Source: an uncultured Collinsella sp. (GTDB lineage: Bacteria > Actinomycetota > Coriobacteriia > Coriobacteriales > Coriobacteriaceae). From it: a stretch of 64,000 nt of DNA. The translations under genes and the position numbers were made by a program. The DNA is taken from contig CATVYG010000001.1 in NCBI GenBank assembly GCA_958348225.1, positions 107,083 through 171,082 on the forward strand, in the 5' to 3' direction. The notes below the pieces were generated by a model, which was not told the DNA's origin, did not search any database, and worked only from the letters and a program-made list of their open reading frames with translations. This document shows positions 33,939 to 41,522 of the stretch, piece after piece (position 1 is the first letter of the stretch; each line of letters begins with the position of its first letter).

Positions 33939-35105
33939 TTGAGTGAGATTCAGAACTCGTCCATTTTCTCTCTTGACGATGTCAATGAGGAGGAGATGAA
34001 CAACCTCATCGACGGTACGATTACCGACTTTGATGAGGGCGATCTCGTTAACGGCACTGTCGTTAAGATCGAGCATGACGAGGTGCTCGTTGACATCGGA
34101 TTCAAGTCCGAGGGCGTTATCCCGGTCCGCGAGCTGTCCATCCGCAAGGACGCTAACCCTGCAGACATCGTTGCACTCGGTGATCCCATCGAGGCTCTGG
34201 TTCTCCAGAAGGAGGACAAGGACGGTCGTCTGGTCCTGTCCAAGAAGCGTGCCGAGTACGAGCGTGCTTGGAACCGCATCGAGGAGAAGTTCAACTCCGG
34301 CGAGAACGTCGAGGGCGAGGTTATCGAGGTTGTCAAGGGCGGCCTGATCCTCGACATCGGCCTGCGTGGCTTCCTGCCCGCTTCCCTCGTCGACCTCCGT
34401 CGCGTCAAGGACCTCACCTCCTACATGGGCACTCGCATCGAGGCCCGCGTCATCGAGATGGACCGCAACCGCAACAACGTCGTCCTCTCCCGTCGCGTCG
34501 TGCTCGAGGAGTCCCGTAAGGCCGAGCGCTCCGAGATCCTGTCCAAGCTCAAGTCTGGCATGCGTCTTCAGGGCACCGTTTCCTCCATCGTCGACTTCGG
34601 CGCCTTCGTCGACCTCGGCGGTATCGACGGCCTCATCCACATCTCCGAGCTCTCCTGGAACCACGTCAACCATCCTTCCGAGGTTGTCAAGGTCGGCCAG
34701 GAGGTCGAGGTCGAGGTTCTCGACGTCGATCTCAACCGCGAGCGCATCTCCCTTGGTCTCAAGCAAACCACCGAGGATCCGTGGCGCGCACTGGTCAAGA
34801 AGTACCCCGTCGGCGCTATCGTTGAGGGCACTGTGACCAAGCTTGTCCCGTTCGGCGCTTTCGTCGACCTGGGCGAGGGCATCGAGGGCCTGGTGCACAT
34901 TTCCGAGATGGCCAACAAGCACGTCGATCAGCCTTCTCAGGTCACCCACGTGGGCGACAAGGTTCAGGTCAAGGTCATGGAGATCGACCTCGACCGTCGT
35001 CGTATCTCCCTGTCCATGAAGTCCGCTGCTGAGACTCTGGGCGTCGAGATCGAGGTCACCCCGCTGCCTTCCGAGAAGAAGGACGAGGAGACCGACGCCG
35101 AGTAA
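33939..35105 (+). CDS. rpsA: 30S ribosomal protein S1 (four S1 domains)
   Basis: The 388-residue protein has four tandem S1 RNA-binding domains. Repeats such as GDLVNGTVVKIEHDEVLVDI, GLILDIGLRGFLPASLV, IVDFGAFVDLGGIDGLIHIS and LVPFGAFVDLGEGIEGLVHI are clear. Four domains are usual in actinobacteria and other Gram-positives, against six in E. coli. The start is TTG 33939 with GAAAGGGG about eight bases upstream; no ATG fits. The ribosome site can pair with GGCCCC at 33911-33916, which may regulate translation. Confidence 0.95.
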   Translation: MSEIQNSSIFSLDDVNEEEMNNLIDGTITDFDEGDLVNGTVVKIEHDEVLVDIGFKSEGVIPVRELSIRKDANPADIVALGDPIEALVLQKEDKDGRLVLSKKRAEYERAWNRIEEKFNSGENVEGEVIEVVKGGLILDIGLRGFLPASLVDLRRVKDLTSYMGTRIEARVIEMDRNRNNVVLSRRVVLEESRKAERSEILSKLKSGMRLQGTVSSIVDFGAFVDLGGIDGLIHISELSWNHVNHPSEVVKVGQEVEVEVLDVDLNRERISLGLKQTTEDPWRALVKKYPVGAIVEGTVTKLVPFGAFVDLGEGIEGLVHISEMANKHVDQPSQVTHVGDKVQVKVMEIDLDRRRISLSMKSAAETLGVEIEVTPLPSEKKDEETDAE

Positions 35106-35131
35106 ATCGGTTTGACGATCACTTGTTTTAA

Positions 35132-35164
35132 GGGATCCGTCCGCAATGGACGGGTCCCTTTTTG
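35132..35164 (+). terminator. Rho-independent terminator after rpsA
   Basis: GGGATCCGTCC and GGACGGGTCCC pair around a five-base loop, and a T run follows. Confidence 0.9.
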
Positions 35165-35426
35165 CAATTGGTGCCGAGATGCATGATGCTGCCCATGCTG
35201 CTGCAGGCTATTTGGTTGTCGGTGCATGAAAAAATGCCGACATCCCGCCTCGGGGAGGAGGCGGGAACGCACCGAGTAGACGGAGGGGTGCGGAGCGCGG
35301 TCGCGTCTCGACTGACGACGTTGCCCATCGACAGGACCATTGTAGCGCATGGCGGTTCTTGGTTTATCGTGTCGAGCGTTTGCGTTGTGCCATTGCCTGT
35401 GGCAACGGTGTGTTACACTCTTGCAC
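35165..35426. other. Gap before RNase P RNA with one strong hairpin
   Basis: TCCCGCCTC (35243-35251) and GAGGCGGGA (35258-35266) form a perfect nine-base stem. On the minus strand it is followed about nine bases later by a T run, so it could terminate an unrecognised minus-strand transcript. A TACACT box (near 35415) just before rnpB is its likely -10. No gene is recognised here. Confidence 0.45.
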
Positions 35427-35790
35427 TGCTGAGTGGGCCAGACGGTCGCGCGATGTGCTGCTTGCAGCACGCGTGAGGAAAGTCCGGGCTCCAGAGGGCG
35501 GGATGCCGGCTAACGGCCGGGCGGAGTGATCCGACGGAAAGCGCCGCAGAAAAGAAGACTCCCACCTGCGCCGCAAGGCGTAAAGGGAAAAGCTGAAACG
35601 GTGGTGTAAGAGACCACCAGCGTCGTGGCAACACGGCGGCTTGGCAAGCCCCATCCGGAGCAAGCGCGAATAGGAACGCTATGGGCCGGCCCGGTCCGCG
35701 TTCGGGTAGCGTGCGTGGAGCTGCACGGTAACGTGCAGACAAGATAAATGACCGTTCACGACAGAACCCGGCTTACAAGCCCACTCGGCA
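35427..35790 (+). ncRNA. rnpB: RNase P RNA, bacterial type A
   Basis: This catalytic RNA of tRNA 5' processing is recognised by GAGGAAAGTCCGGGCT near the 5' end (P4 5' strand region), AGGGAAAAGCTGAAACGGTG in the middle, GCGAATAGGAACGCTATGG, and ACAGAACCCGGCTTACA near the 3' end. Ends were set by P1: GAGTGGGC near 35431 pairs with GCCCACTC near 35779. A structured repeat begins 16 bases after it. Confidence 0.95.
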
Positions 35791-35805
35791 CTTTGTTGAC
35801 GCTGC

Positions 35806-35904
35806 GAACCCGTCAGCGCGGCAATCTGCCTTTCAAGCCTTCGGGCATGACCATAAGGTCAATGCCCTCGTCTTTCAAGGCACCTTGCTCGCGCTGACGG
35901 GTTC
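35806..35904. repeat. Three-tier structured repeat, copy B2
   Basis: Outer arms GAACCCGTCAGCGC (35806-35819) and GCGCTGACGGGTTC (35891-35904) pair perfectly but share no sequence with the arms of copy B1. The interior is nearly the same: GCAA/TTGC, TGCCTT/AAGGCA and an inner hairpin with loop ATAA. Compensatory change of the outer stem is evident. Confidence 0.88.
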
Positions 35905-35912
35905 TCGCCTTC

Positions 35913-36010
35913 GACGGCGTCAGCTGGCCGATTTGGCGCTCATTCGTCGGTCGCCGCCATAAGGCGTGCTCCCTCCTCTTTCGGGCCAAATCGACTCAGC
36001 TGACGCCGTC
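35913..36010. repeat. Three-tier structured repeat, copy C1
   Basis: Outer arms GACGGCGTCAGCTG (35913-35926) and CAGCTGACGCCGTC (35997-36010) pair perfectly, then CGATTTGG/CCAAATCG, then a terminal CGCC/GGCG hairpin with loop ATAA. The 3' segment CTCCTCTTTC-like is shared. It starts only nine bases after copy B2, making a tandem. The remaining 117 bases before yigZ hold nothing recognised. Confidence 0.85.
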
Positions 36011-36127
36011 TCGCTGTCTTTGCCTGGTCATTGACGTTGCCGTTCTATTTACTGGGGTTATCGGTACGGCCTTTGCCGTATTATTGAGGCTGTTTGTTGC
36101 TGCGCTTTATTTTGTTGAGGGGCTTTG

Positions 36128-36763
36128 TTGGACAGCTATTTTACTCTGCAATCGAATATTGAGGCTTCGGGCGAGTTTGTGGACCGCAAGAGTCGGTTTA
36201 TTGCCCAGCTGGTCCATATTGAGTCCGAGGATGAGGCGAATGCCTTTATCGAGATGGTTCGCAAGCGTCATTACGACGCTCGACACAATGTTCCCGCGTG
36301 GATTTTGGTCGATGGACGCGAGCGCCAGAGCGATGATGGTGAGCCGAGCCGCACGAGCGGTATGCCGACGCTCGAGGTGTTGCGCGGCGCGGAGCTCAAA
36401 AATGTTTGCTGCGTAGTGACGCGCTATTTTGGTGGCACGCTGTTGGGGCCTGGTGGCTTGGTGCGCGCCTATACCGCGGCGACGCAGACGGCGGTGGCGG
36501 CTGCTCGGGAGGCTGGGCAGATCGTCGAGATGACGAGCGTCGTGCCGGTTGATGTGCATGTGGCCTATCCACAGTATGAGCAGGTGCTTCGTTTGGCCCA
36601 GGATTCGGGTGCCAAGGTTTCGGATACCGATTACGCGGATACCGTGACACTTCACTTGGTGTTTAAGGCAGGGGAGCAGGAGTCGTTTTGCGCCAAGATG
36701 CGCGAGCTTATGGCGGGGCGCGAGGAGATTGAGGTCGGCGCTCCCGAGTTTGCCGAATTCTAA
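36128..36763 (+). CDS. yigZ: YigZ / IMPACT family protein
   Basis: The 211-residue protein has an N-terminal IMPACT (UPF0029) domain with EFVDRKSRFIAQL, VRKRHYDARHNVPAWIL, DDGEPSRTSGMPTLEVLRG and VTRYFGGTLLGPGGLVRAY, then a ferredoxin-like DUF1949 C-terminal domain. The family is conserved but biochemically obscure, with suggested links to translation or nucleic-acid binding. The start is TTG 36128, five bases after GAGGGG; the adjacent TTG at 36125 is too close to it. Confidence 0.92.
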   Translation: MDSYFTLQSNIEASGEFVDRKSRFIAQLVHIESEDEANAFIEMVRKRHYDARHNVPAWILVDGRERQSDDGEPSRTSGMPTLEVLRGAELKNVCCVVTRYFGGTLLGPGGLVRAYTAATQTAVAAAREAGQIVEMTSVVPVDVHVAYPQYEQVLRLAQDSGAKVSDTDYADTVTLHLVFKAGEQESFCAKMRELMAGREEIEVGAPEFAEF

Positions 36764-36831
36764 CGGCGACGGCCGGCGTGCTTTTGGATGGATTCCAAGT
36801 GCGCCGGCCGTCGCTTTTCTGTTGCTGTCGT

Positions 36832-37278
36832 TTACTCGGCGAGCTGCTTTAGCACATCACAGGCGATTTCGACGGCATCGTCGATGCAGCCGGGGCAGCT
36901 GCGGAGCGGACCCTTGTCCGATCCGATGCCCTTGAGCGTGCCGCAGACGGTCGTCGTGTTCTTCTCGCCAAAGCGCTTGGCGATTTCGCGCGACAGCTTG
37001 TAGGTCTGGCCCTTAGTCTTGGGGTTTTCCATGCCGTCGCTCATTACAAACCCCATGATGGCCACGGCGCCCGAGATGGCGCCGCAGGTTTCGGTCATGC
37101 CGCCCATGCCGGCGCCAAAGCCCTCGGTGAGGGTAAAGGCGACCTGGGGGTCGAGCCCGACGGCAGGTGCGAGCGTGCAGGCGACGGCCTGGGCGCAGTT
37201 AAAGCCACGGGCGTGGTATTCGGCAGCCTGAGCCTGACAGGCGGTGATGTCGAGCTGGGCCGTATCGATTTGCTTCAT
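36832..37278 (-). CDS. C_GCAxxG_C_C family redox-type protein
   Basis: The 148-residue protein is recognised by the Cys pattern of the family. RGFNCAQAVAC gives the first Cys pair, then GMTETCGAISGAV the GCAxxG-like centre, and near the C-terminus TVCGTLKG and LRSCPGCIDDAVEIA. Members are anaerobe proteins thought to bind metal or do thiol redox chemistry. ATG ending at 37278 has AAGGAG seven bases upstream; longer starts to 37386 lack one. It diverges from metY. Confidence 0.87.
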   Translation of the reverse strand: MKQIDTAQLDITACQAQAAEYHARGFNCAQAVACTLAPAVGLDPQVAFTLTEGFGAGMGGMTETCGAISGAVAIMGFVMSDGMENPKTKGQTYKLSREIAKRFGEKNTTTVCGTLKGIGSDKGPLRSCPGCIDDAVEIACDVLKQLAE

Positions 37279-37508
37279 CGTTGTCTCCTTGGTCACGGTG
37301 TACTCGCCTATGGTACCCGTGACGGTGCATGTAATCATCGAGAGCTTCATGGATGCCTCATTTTTATCTATCGAGCAAATGCCCAAGGTTTGAGATAAAT
37401 ACCCCTGATCAATTTGTCCTATAACCTACCTTGGGGATGGGTTGAGAGGGGTGCAGGGTAGCGGTATCGTGAACCGAATGAAACGTAACCCAGGCAAGGG
37501 AGCTAGAT

Positions 37509-38792
37509 ATGAGCGAGCAGACCATCGGTACCACATGTGTTCAGGGCGGCTATCACCCGGGAGATGCCGAGCCGCGCCAGGTGCCCATCTACCAGTCCAC
37601 CACGTGGAAGTACGACACGTCCGAGCACATGGGCAAGCTGTTTGACCTGGAGGAGTCGGGCTACTTCTACAGCCGTCTGCAGAACCCCACGTGCGATTTG
37701 GTTGCCGCCAAGATCTGCGAGATGGAGGGCGGCACCGCAGCGATGCTCACGAGTTCGGGCATGGCTGCGAACTTCCTCGCGATCTTTAACGTTGCCGGTG
37801 CCGGCGATCACGTGGTCGCAAGCTCTGCCATTTACGGCGGTACGTATAACCTGCTCGCCCACACCATGGGCCGCATGGGCGTGACCTGCACGTTCGTCGC
37901 CCCCGACTGCACCGATGAGGAGCTGGAGGCTGCCTTTCAGCCCAACACAAAGCTCGTCTTTGGCGAGACGATCGCAAACCCCGCCCTTGCCGTGCTCGAT
38001 ATTGAGCGCTTTGCCAAGGCCGCACATGACCACGGCGTGCCGCTGATGGTCGACAACACCTTCCCGACTCCCGTGATGTGCCGTCCCTTTGAGTGGGGCG
38101 CCGATATCGTTACGCACTCCACCACCAAGTACATGGATGGACATGCTGCCTACCTGGGCGGCGTGATCGTCGACCATGGCCAGTTTGACTGGATGGCCCA
38201 TGCGGATAAGTTCCCGGGTCTCACCACGCCCGACGAGAGCTATCACGGCGTGACCTATGCCGAGAAGTTCGGTCGTGAGGGTGCCTTCATTACCAAGGCC
38301 ACCGCGCAGCTCATGCGCGATCTTGGCCCCATGCAGAACCCGCAGGCGGCGTTCTTCTTGAACAGCTCGCTCGAGAGCCTGCATGTGCGCATGCCGCGTC
38401 ATTGCGAGAACGGCCTGGCCGTTGCCAAGTTCCTGCAGAGCCATCCCAAGGTACGCTTCGTGAGCTATCCGGGTCTGGAGGGCGACAAGTACTATGACAT
38501 CGCTCAGAAGTACATGCCCAACGGTACCTGCGGCGTCGTGAGCTTTGGCTTTAACGGTGGCCGTGCGGCGGCCGAGACCTTTATGAAGAGCCTTAAGCTC
38601 GCCCAGATTGCCACGCATGTGGCCGACGCCCGCACTTGCTGCCTGCATCCCGCTAACGCCACGCATCGCCAGATGAACGATGAGGAGCTCATCGCCTGTG
38701 GCATCTCCGCCGACATGGTGCGCCTGTCGTGCGGCCTCGAGGACACGGCCGATCTGATTGCCGACCTTGAGCAGGCGCTCGAGCAGTGCTAG
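37509..38792 (+). CDS. metY: O-acetylhomoserine sulfhydrylase-type PLP enzyme (Cys/Met metabolism)
   Basis: The 427-residue fold-type I PLP enzyme has SGYFYSRLQNPTCDL, MLTSSGMAANFLA, VDNTFPTPVMCRPFEWGADI, and the PLP lysine in THSTTKYMDGHAAYLGG; HPANATHRQMNDEEL is near the C-terminus. Length and the long insertion favour O-acetylhomoserine aminocarboxypropyltransferase, making homocysteine from sulfide, over methionine gamma-lyase, which is usually about 400 residues. AAGGGA precedes ATG 37509. No SAM or T-box riboswitch was recognised in its leader. Confidence 0.85.
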   Translation: MSEQTIGTTCVQGGYHPGDAEPRQVPIYQSTTWKYDTSEHMGKLFDLEESGYFYSRLQNPTCDLVAAKICEMEGGTAAMLTSSGMAANFLAIFNVAGAGDHVVASSAIYGGTYNLLAHTMGRMGVTCTFVAPDCTDEELEAAFQPNTKLVFGETIANPALAVLDIERFAKAAHDHGVPLMVDNTFPTPVMCRPFEWGADIVTHSTTKYMDGHAAYLGGVIVDHGQFDWMAHADKFPGLTTPDESYHGVTYAEKFGREGAFITKATAQLMRDLGPMQNPQAAFFLNSSLESLHVRMPRHCENGLAVAKFLQSHPKVRFVSYPGLEGDKYYDIAQKYMPNGTCGVVSFGFNGGRAAAETFMKSLKLAQIATHVADARTCCLHPANATHRQMNDEELIACGISADMVRLSCGLEDTADLIADLEQALEQC

Positions 38793-38862
38793 GCTAGCGT
38801 TCGCATAAGGCGCCGATGCTGGCAGAAAGCTTCGGCGACCTTTAGTTCCGATTCCGTAGGCG

Positions 38863-38907
38863 GGACTCCAATCGCGACTGTTCGCAGGCGATCGGGGCCC
38901 CGTTTTT
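38863..38907 (+). terminator. Imperfect terminator after metY
   Basis: GGGACTCCAATCGC pairs imperfectly with GCGATCGGGGCCCC and TTTTT follows. It also lies just before the MFS gene's ribosome site. Confidence 0.55.
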
Positions 38908-38933
38908 GCGTTGTGCCACTCGAAAGGATGGAT

Positions 38934-40238
38934 ATGGAGAAAACCGCAGAGCGGCTGCGCCGCGAGCACATTGCCCTAGAGGGCGACACCCATGGCAAGA
39001 ACAAGTGGGCGATTCTGTTTACCGTGCTCATCATGACGTTTATGGTTTGTTTGGATTCGACCGTCGTGACCGTGGCGCTGCCCGTGATGCAAAAGGAGCT
39101 GGGCGTGGGCCTCGATCGCATTCAGCTGGTGAGCTCGGTGTACCTGCTTGCGACATGCGTGGCCATGTTGCCGTTTGGCCGTCTGGGTGACGTGCGCGGC
39201 AAGGTGAATGTGTTCCAGCTGGGTGTCATCGTCTTTTCGGTCGGTTCGCTGCTGTGCGGCCTTTCGGCCTCGCTCGAGGTTCTTATCCTGGCACGCATTG
39301 TTCAGGGCGTCGGTTGCGCGGCGGCCATGGCTAACAACATGGGTATCATCACCGAGTCGTTTCCGGCGCGCGAACGAGGCCGTGCTATGGGTATTCTCGC
39401 GACCTTTGTGGCCCTCGGCATGATGTGTGGCCCCGTGCTCGGCGGCATGCTGGTGGCAAGCTTTCCTTGGGAGAGCATCTTCCTCATCAACCTGCCCATT
39501 GGCGTCATCTCGTTTATCGTGGGGCTCTACACGCTGCCGCATGTAAAGCCGGAGGCCGGCGAGCGCCCCATGTCGCTGGCGGAGGCCGCGCGTCGCTGCT
39601 TTGCAAATTCGGCCTTCACCATCAACCTTGCCTGCATGCTCATCGTGTTCGTTGGCATTGGCGCATCCGAGTTTATTCTGCCGTTCTATTTTCAGGACGC
39701 CCACGGCTTTGGTTCCGACATTTCCGGATTACTCTTTTTGGCGCTGCCGATGGTGAATGCCTTTATCGGCCCGCTTTCGGGAACGGTTTCGGACCGTGTT
39801 GGCTGCGAGGGTCCTACGGCGGTTGGCCTGGGCGTGTACGTGTGCGGTCTCTTTGCGGTAAGCACGCTCGACGAGCACTCTTCTATCCCTGTGATCGTGT
39901 GCTGCGTCGCATTTATGTCGTGCGGTACGTCGATTTTCCAGAGCCCTAACAATTCGTTGTATATGGGCTCGGCTCCGCGCGAAGCACTCGGCTTCGCGGG
40001 CAGCCTGGGTAGCCTGGCGCGCTATGCGGGTATGGCACTCGGCATTACGGTGGCGTCGAATATCCTGTATGGGCAGATGAGCGTGGCGATGGGCGAGGCC
40101 GTGACTAGTTTTGTTGCAGGCCGTCCGGATGTATTCCTATTCGGCTTTCGCTCGGTGTTCTACGTGCTTATGGTTGTGGCCGCCGTGGGCTTTGCGCTTG
40201 CCATGGTGCGTTTGGTGAAGATGCGCGCCCGCCATTAG
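38934..40238 (+). CDS. MFS transporter, DHA2/EmrB-like drug:H+ antiporter family
   Basis: The 434-residue permease has 12-14 predicted helices. DHA2 motifs are FMVCLDSTVVTVALPVMQKE in helix one, LPFGRLGDVRGK (motif A), GVGCAAAMANNMGII (motif B), GMMCGPVLGGMLV (motif C) and NLPIGVISFIVG. A short charged N-terminus precedes helix one. ATG 38934 has AAAGGA five bases upstream; a nearby ATG at 38928 is also in frame. No regulator gene is adjacent, and the exported compound is unknown. Confidence 0.9.
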   Translation: MEKTAERLRREHIALEGDTHGKNKWAILFTVLIMTFMVCLDSTVVTVALPVMQKELGVGLDRIQLVSSVYLLATCVAMLPFGRLGDVRGKVNVFQLGVIVFSVGSLLCGLSASLEVLILARIVQGVGCAAAMANNMGIITESFPARERGRAMGILATFVALGMMCGPVLGGMLVASFPWESIFLINLPIGVISFIVGLYTLPHVKPEAGERPMSLAEAARRCFANSAFTINLACMLIVFVGIGASEFILPFYFQDAHGFGSDISGLLFLALPMVNAFIGPLSGTVSDRVGCEGPTAVGLGVYVCGLFAVSTLDEHSSIPVIVCCVAFMSCGTSIFQSPNNSLYMGSAPREALGFAGSLGSLARYAGMALGITVASNILYGQMSVAMGEAVTSFVAGRPDVFLFGFRSVFYVLMVVAAVGFALAMVRLVKMRARH

Positions 40239-40395
40239 CGTGTTGGGAGGCTGTCTGCCACGATTCGCGCCGTCCCAAAAAGACTGGTTTGTGGTGCGAT
40301 GCGGCTTGTGGGGCGGGCGGGGGTCGGTCCGTGGTAGACTATCGAACAACGTTTATTAATCGCGCGGTATCGTTGCCGCGAGAAGGGGTTGCGCC

Positions 40396-40974
40396 ATGCA
40401 GGAGCTTGAGGATCGTATTCGCCATGACGGCATCGTAAAGGCCGGTAACGTCCTTAAGGTTGATGCCTTCCTCAACCACCAATGCGACGTTGAGCTGTTC
40501 GACCACATGGGCGCCGAGTGGGCCCGTCTGTTCGAGGGTGTCGAGATCAACAAGATCCTGACGATCGAGGCTTCGGGCATTGGCATGGCTTGCATTGCAG
40601 CCCAGCATTTTGGCGGCGTGCCGGTGGTCTTTGCCAAGAAGGCACAGTCCATCAACCTCGACGGCGAGCAGTATGCCACGACCATCTACTCCTTTACCAA
40701 GCAGAAGGAGTACCCGGTCATCGTCGGCAAGCGCTTCCTGTCCGAGGGCGACAAGGTCCTGATCATCGACGACTTTTTGGCCAACGGCTGCGCGCTCGAG
40801 GGTCTTATCAAGATCTGCGAGGCTGCGGGTGCCGAGGTATCCGGCATTGGCATTGCGGTGGAGAAGGGCTTCCAGGGCGGTGGCGATAAGCTCCGCGAGC
40901 GCGGCTTCCGCGTTGAAAGCCTAGCCCGTATCGCCGATATGGACTGCGATACCGGCGAGATCACCTTCGCCTAA
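40396..40974 (+). CDS. xpt: Xanthine phosphoribosyltransferase
   Basis: The 192-residue cytosolic salvage enzyme makes XMP from xanthine and PRPP. The PRPP-binding loop is KVLIIDDFLANGCALEGL. The xpt-type N-terminus (LEDRIRHDGIVKAGNVLKVDAFLNHQ) and VFAKKAQSINLDGEQYATTIYSFTKQ are characteristic. GAAGGGG precedes ATG 40396. I looked for a purine riboswitch upstream and did not see the conserved aptamer core. A strong terminator follows. Confidence 0.94.
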   Translation: MQELEDRIRHDGIVKAGNVLKVDAFLNHQCDVELFDHMGAEWARLFEGVEINKILTIEASGIGMACIAAQHFGGVPVVFAKKAQSINLDGEQYATTIYSFTKQKEYPVIVGKRFLSEGDKVLIIDDFLANGCALEGLIKICEAAGAEVSGIGIAVEKGFQGGGDKLRERGFRVESLARIADMDCDTGEITFA

Positions 40975-41003
40975 GCGCGCAACACAAGCGATTGGTATGC
41001 GAT

Positions 41004-41037
41004 GTGACAAAGGGACTTTCCCTTTGTCACATTTTTT
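41004..41037 (+). terminator. Rho-independent terminator after xpt
   Basis: GTGACAAAGGGA and TCCCTTTGTCAC form a perfect 12-bp stem with a three-base loop and six Ts. It ends only 18 bases before the start codon of the next gene. Confidence 0.93.
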
Positions 41038-41055
41038 ATGAGGGGAGGTGTTGAT

Positions 41056-41436
41056 ATGGATGAGAACAAGATGGGATGGCGCGAGTATGCGCGCTATGCC
41101 GAGATGTCGGTCGAGGAGTTGGCGCGCGATTGCGAGGTGCAGGTGTTTCGCGCGACAGGTCCGGGCGGACAGGGCGTGAACACGACGGACTCGGCGGTAC
41201 GCATGAAACATATCCCTTCGGGGATTGTCGTGACGGCGCGTGAGAGCCGCAGCCAGTTTCAGAATCGCGCGAGCTGCCTGCGCAAGCTGCGCGCTGAGCT
41301 TGAGCGTCGCGGGCGTCCACCGCGCCGACGCGTAAAGACCAAGGTGCCTCAGCGCTCTCGCCAGCGCAGGCTCAACGACAAACACTTCAACGCCATTAAA
41401 AAGGCCAACCGTCGCAAGCCGGGCAGCAACGAATAG
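41056..41436 (+). CDS. GGQ-domain peptide release factor-like protein (ArfB/PrfH-type)
   Basis: The 126-residue protein has the catalytic release-factor motif in FRATGPGGQGVNTTDSAVRM, which triggers peptidyl-tRNA hydrolysis in the ribosome. A strongly basic C-terminus (RRRVKTKVPQRSRQRRLNDK and beyond) resembles the ArfB tail that enters the mRNA channel of stalled ribosomes. It lacks codon-recognition domains, so a rescue role is likely. GGGGAGG precedes ATG 41056. The xpt terminator abuts the ribosome site, so the promoter must overlap it or expression depends on readthrough. Confidence 0.87.
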   Translation: MDENKMGWREYARYAEMSVEELARDCEVQVFRATGPGGQGVNTTDSAVRMKHIPSGIVVTARESRSQFQNRASCLRKLRAELERRGRPPRRRVKTKVPQRSRQRRLNDKHFNAIKKANRRKPGSNE

Positions 41437-41444
41437 CCTTCTCA

Positions 41445-41515
41445 TAAGTTGCGGTGAAATAGGGACTGTTTTGCGGCTTTAGATGCATAAACAGTCCCTA
41501 TTTCACCGCAACTTA
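41445..41515. repeat. AGTTGCGGTG-family inverted repeat, copy 3 (perfect)
   Basis: Arms 41445-41471 and 41489-41515 are exact 27-base complements (TAAGTTGCGGTGAAATAGGG and onward) around a 17-base loop. It lies between the convergent rescue-factor and lipid-kinase genes. Confidence 0.92.
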
Positions 41516-41522
41516 GGGGGGT

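Noticed and set aside
37279..37508. SAM riboswitch or T-box before metY
   Set aside because: No SAM-I core or T-box motif is visible in the leader.
40239..40395. Purine riboswitch before xpt
   Set aside because: The conserved aptamer core sequences were not found in this 157-base gap.
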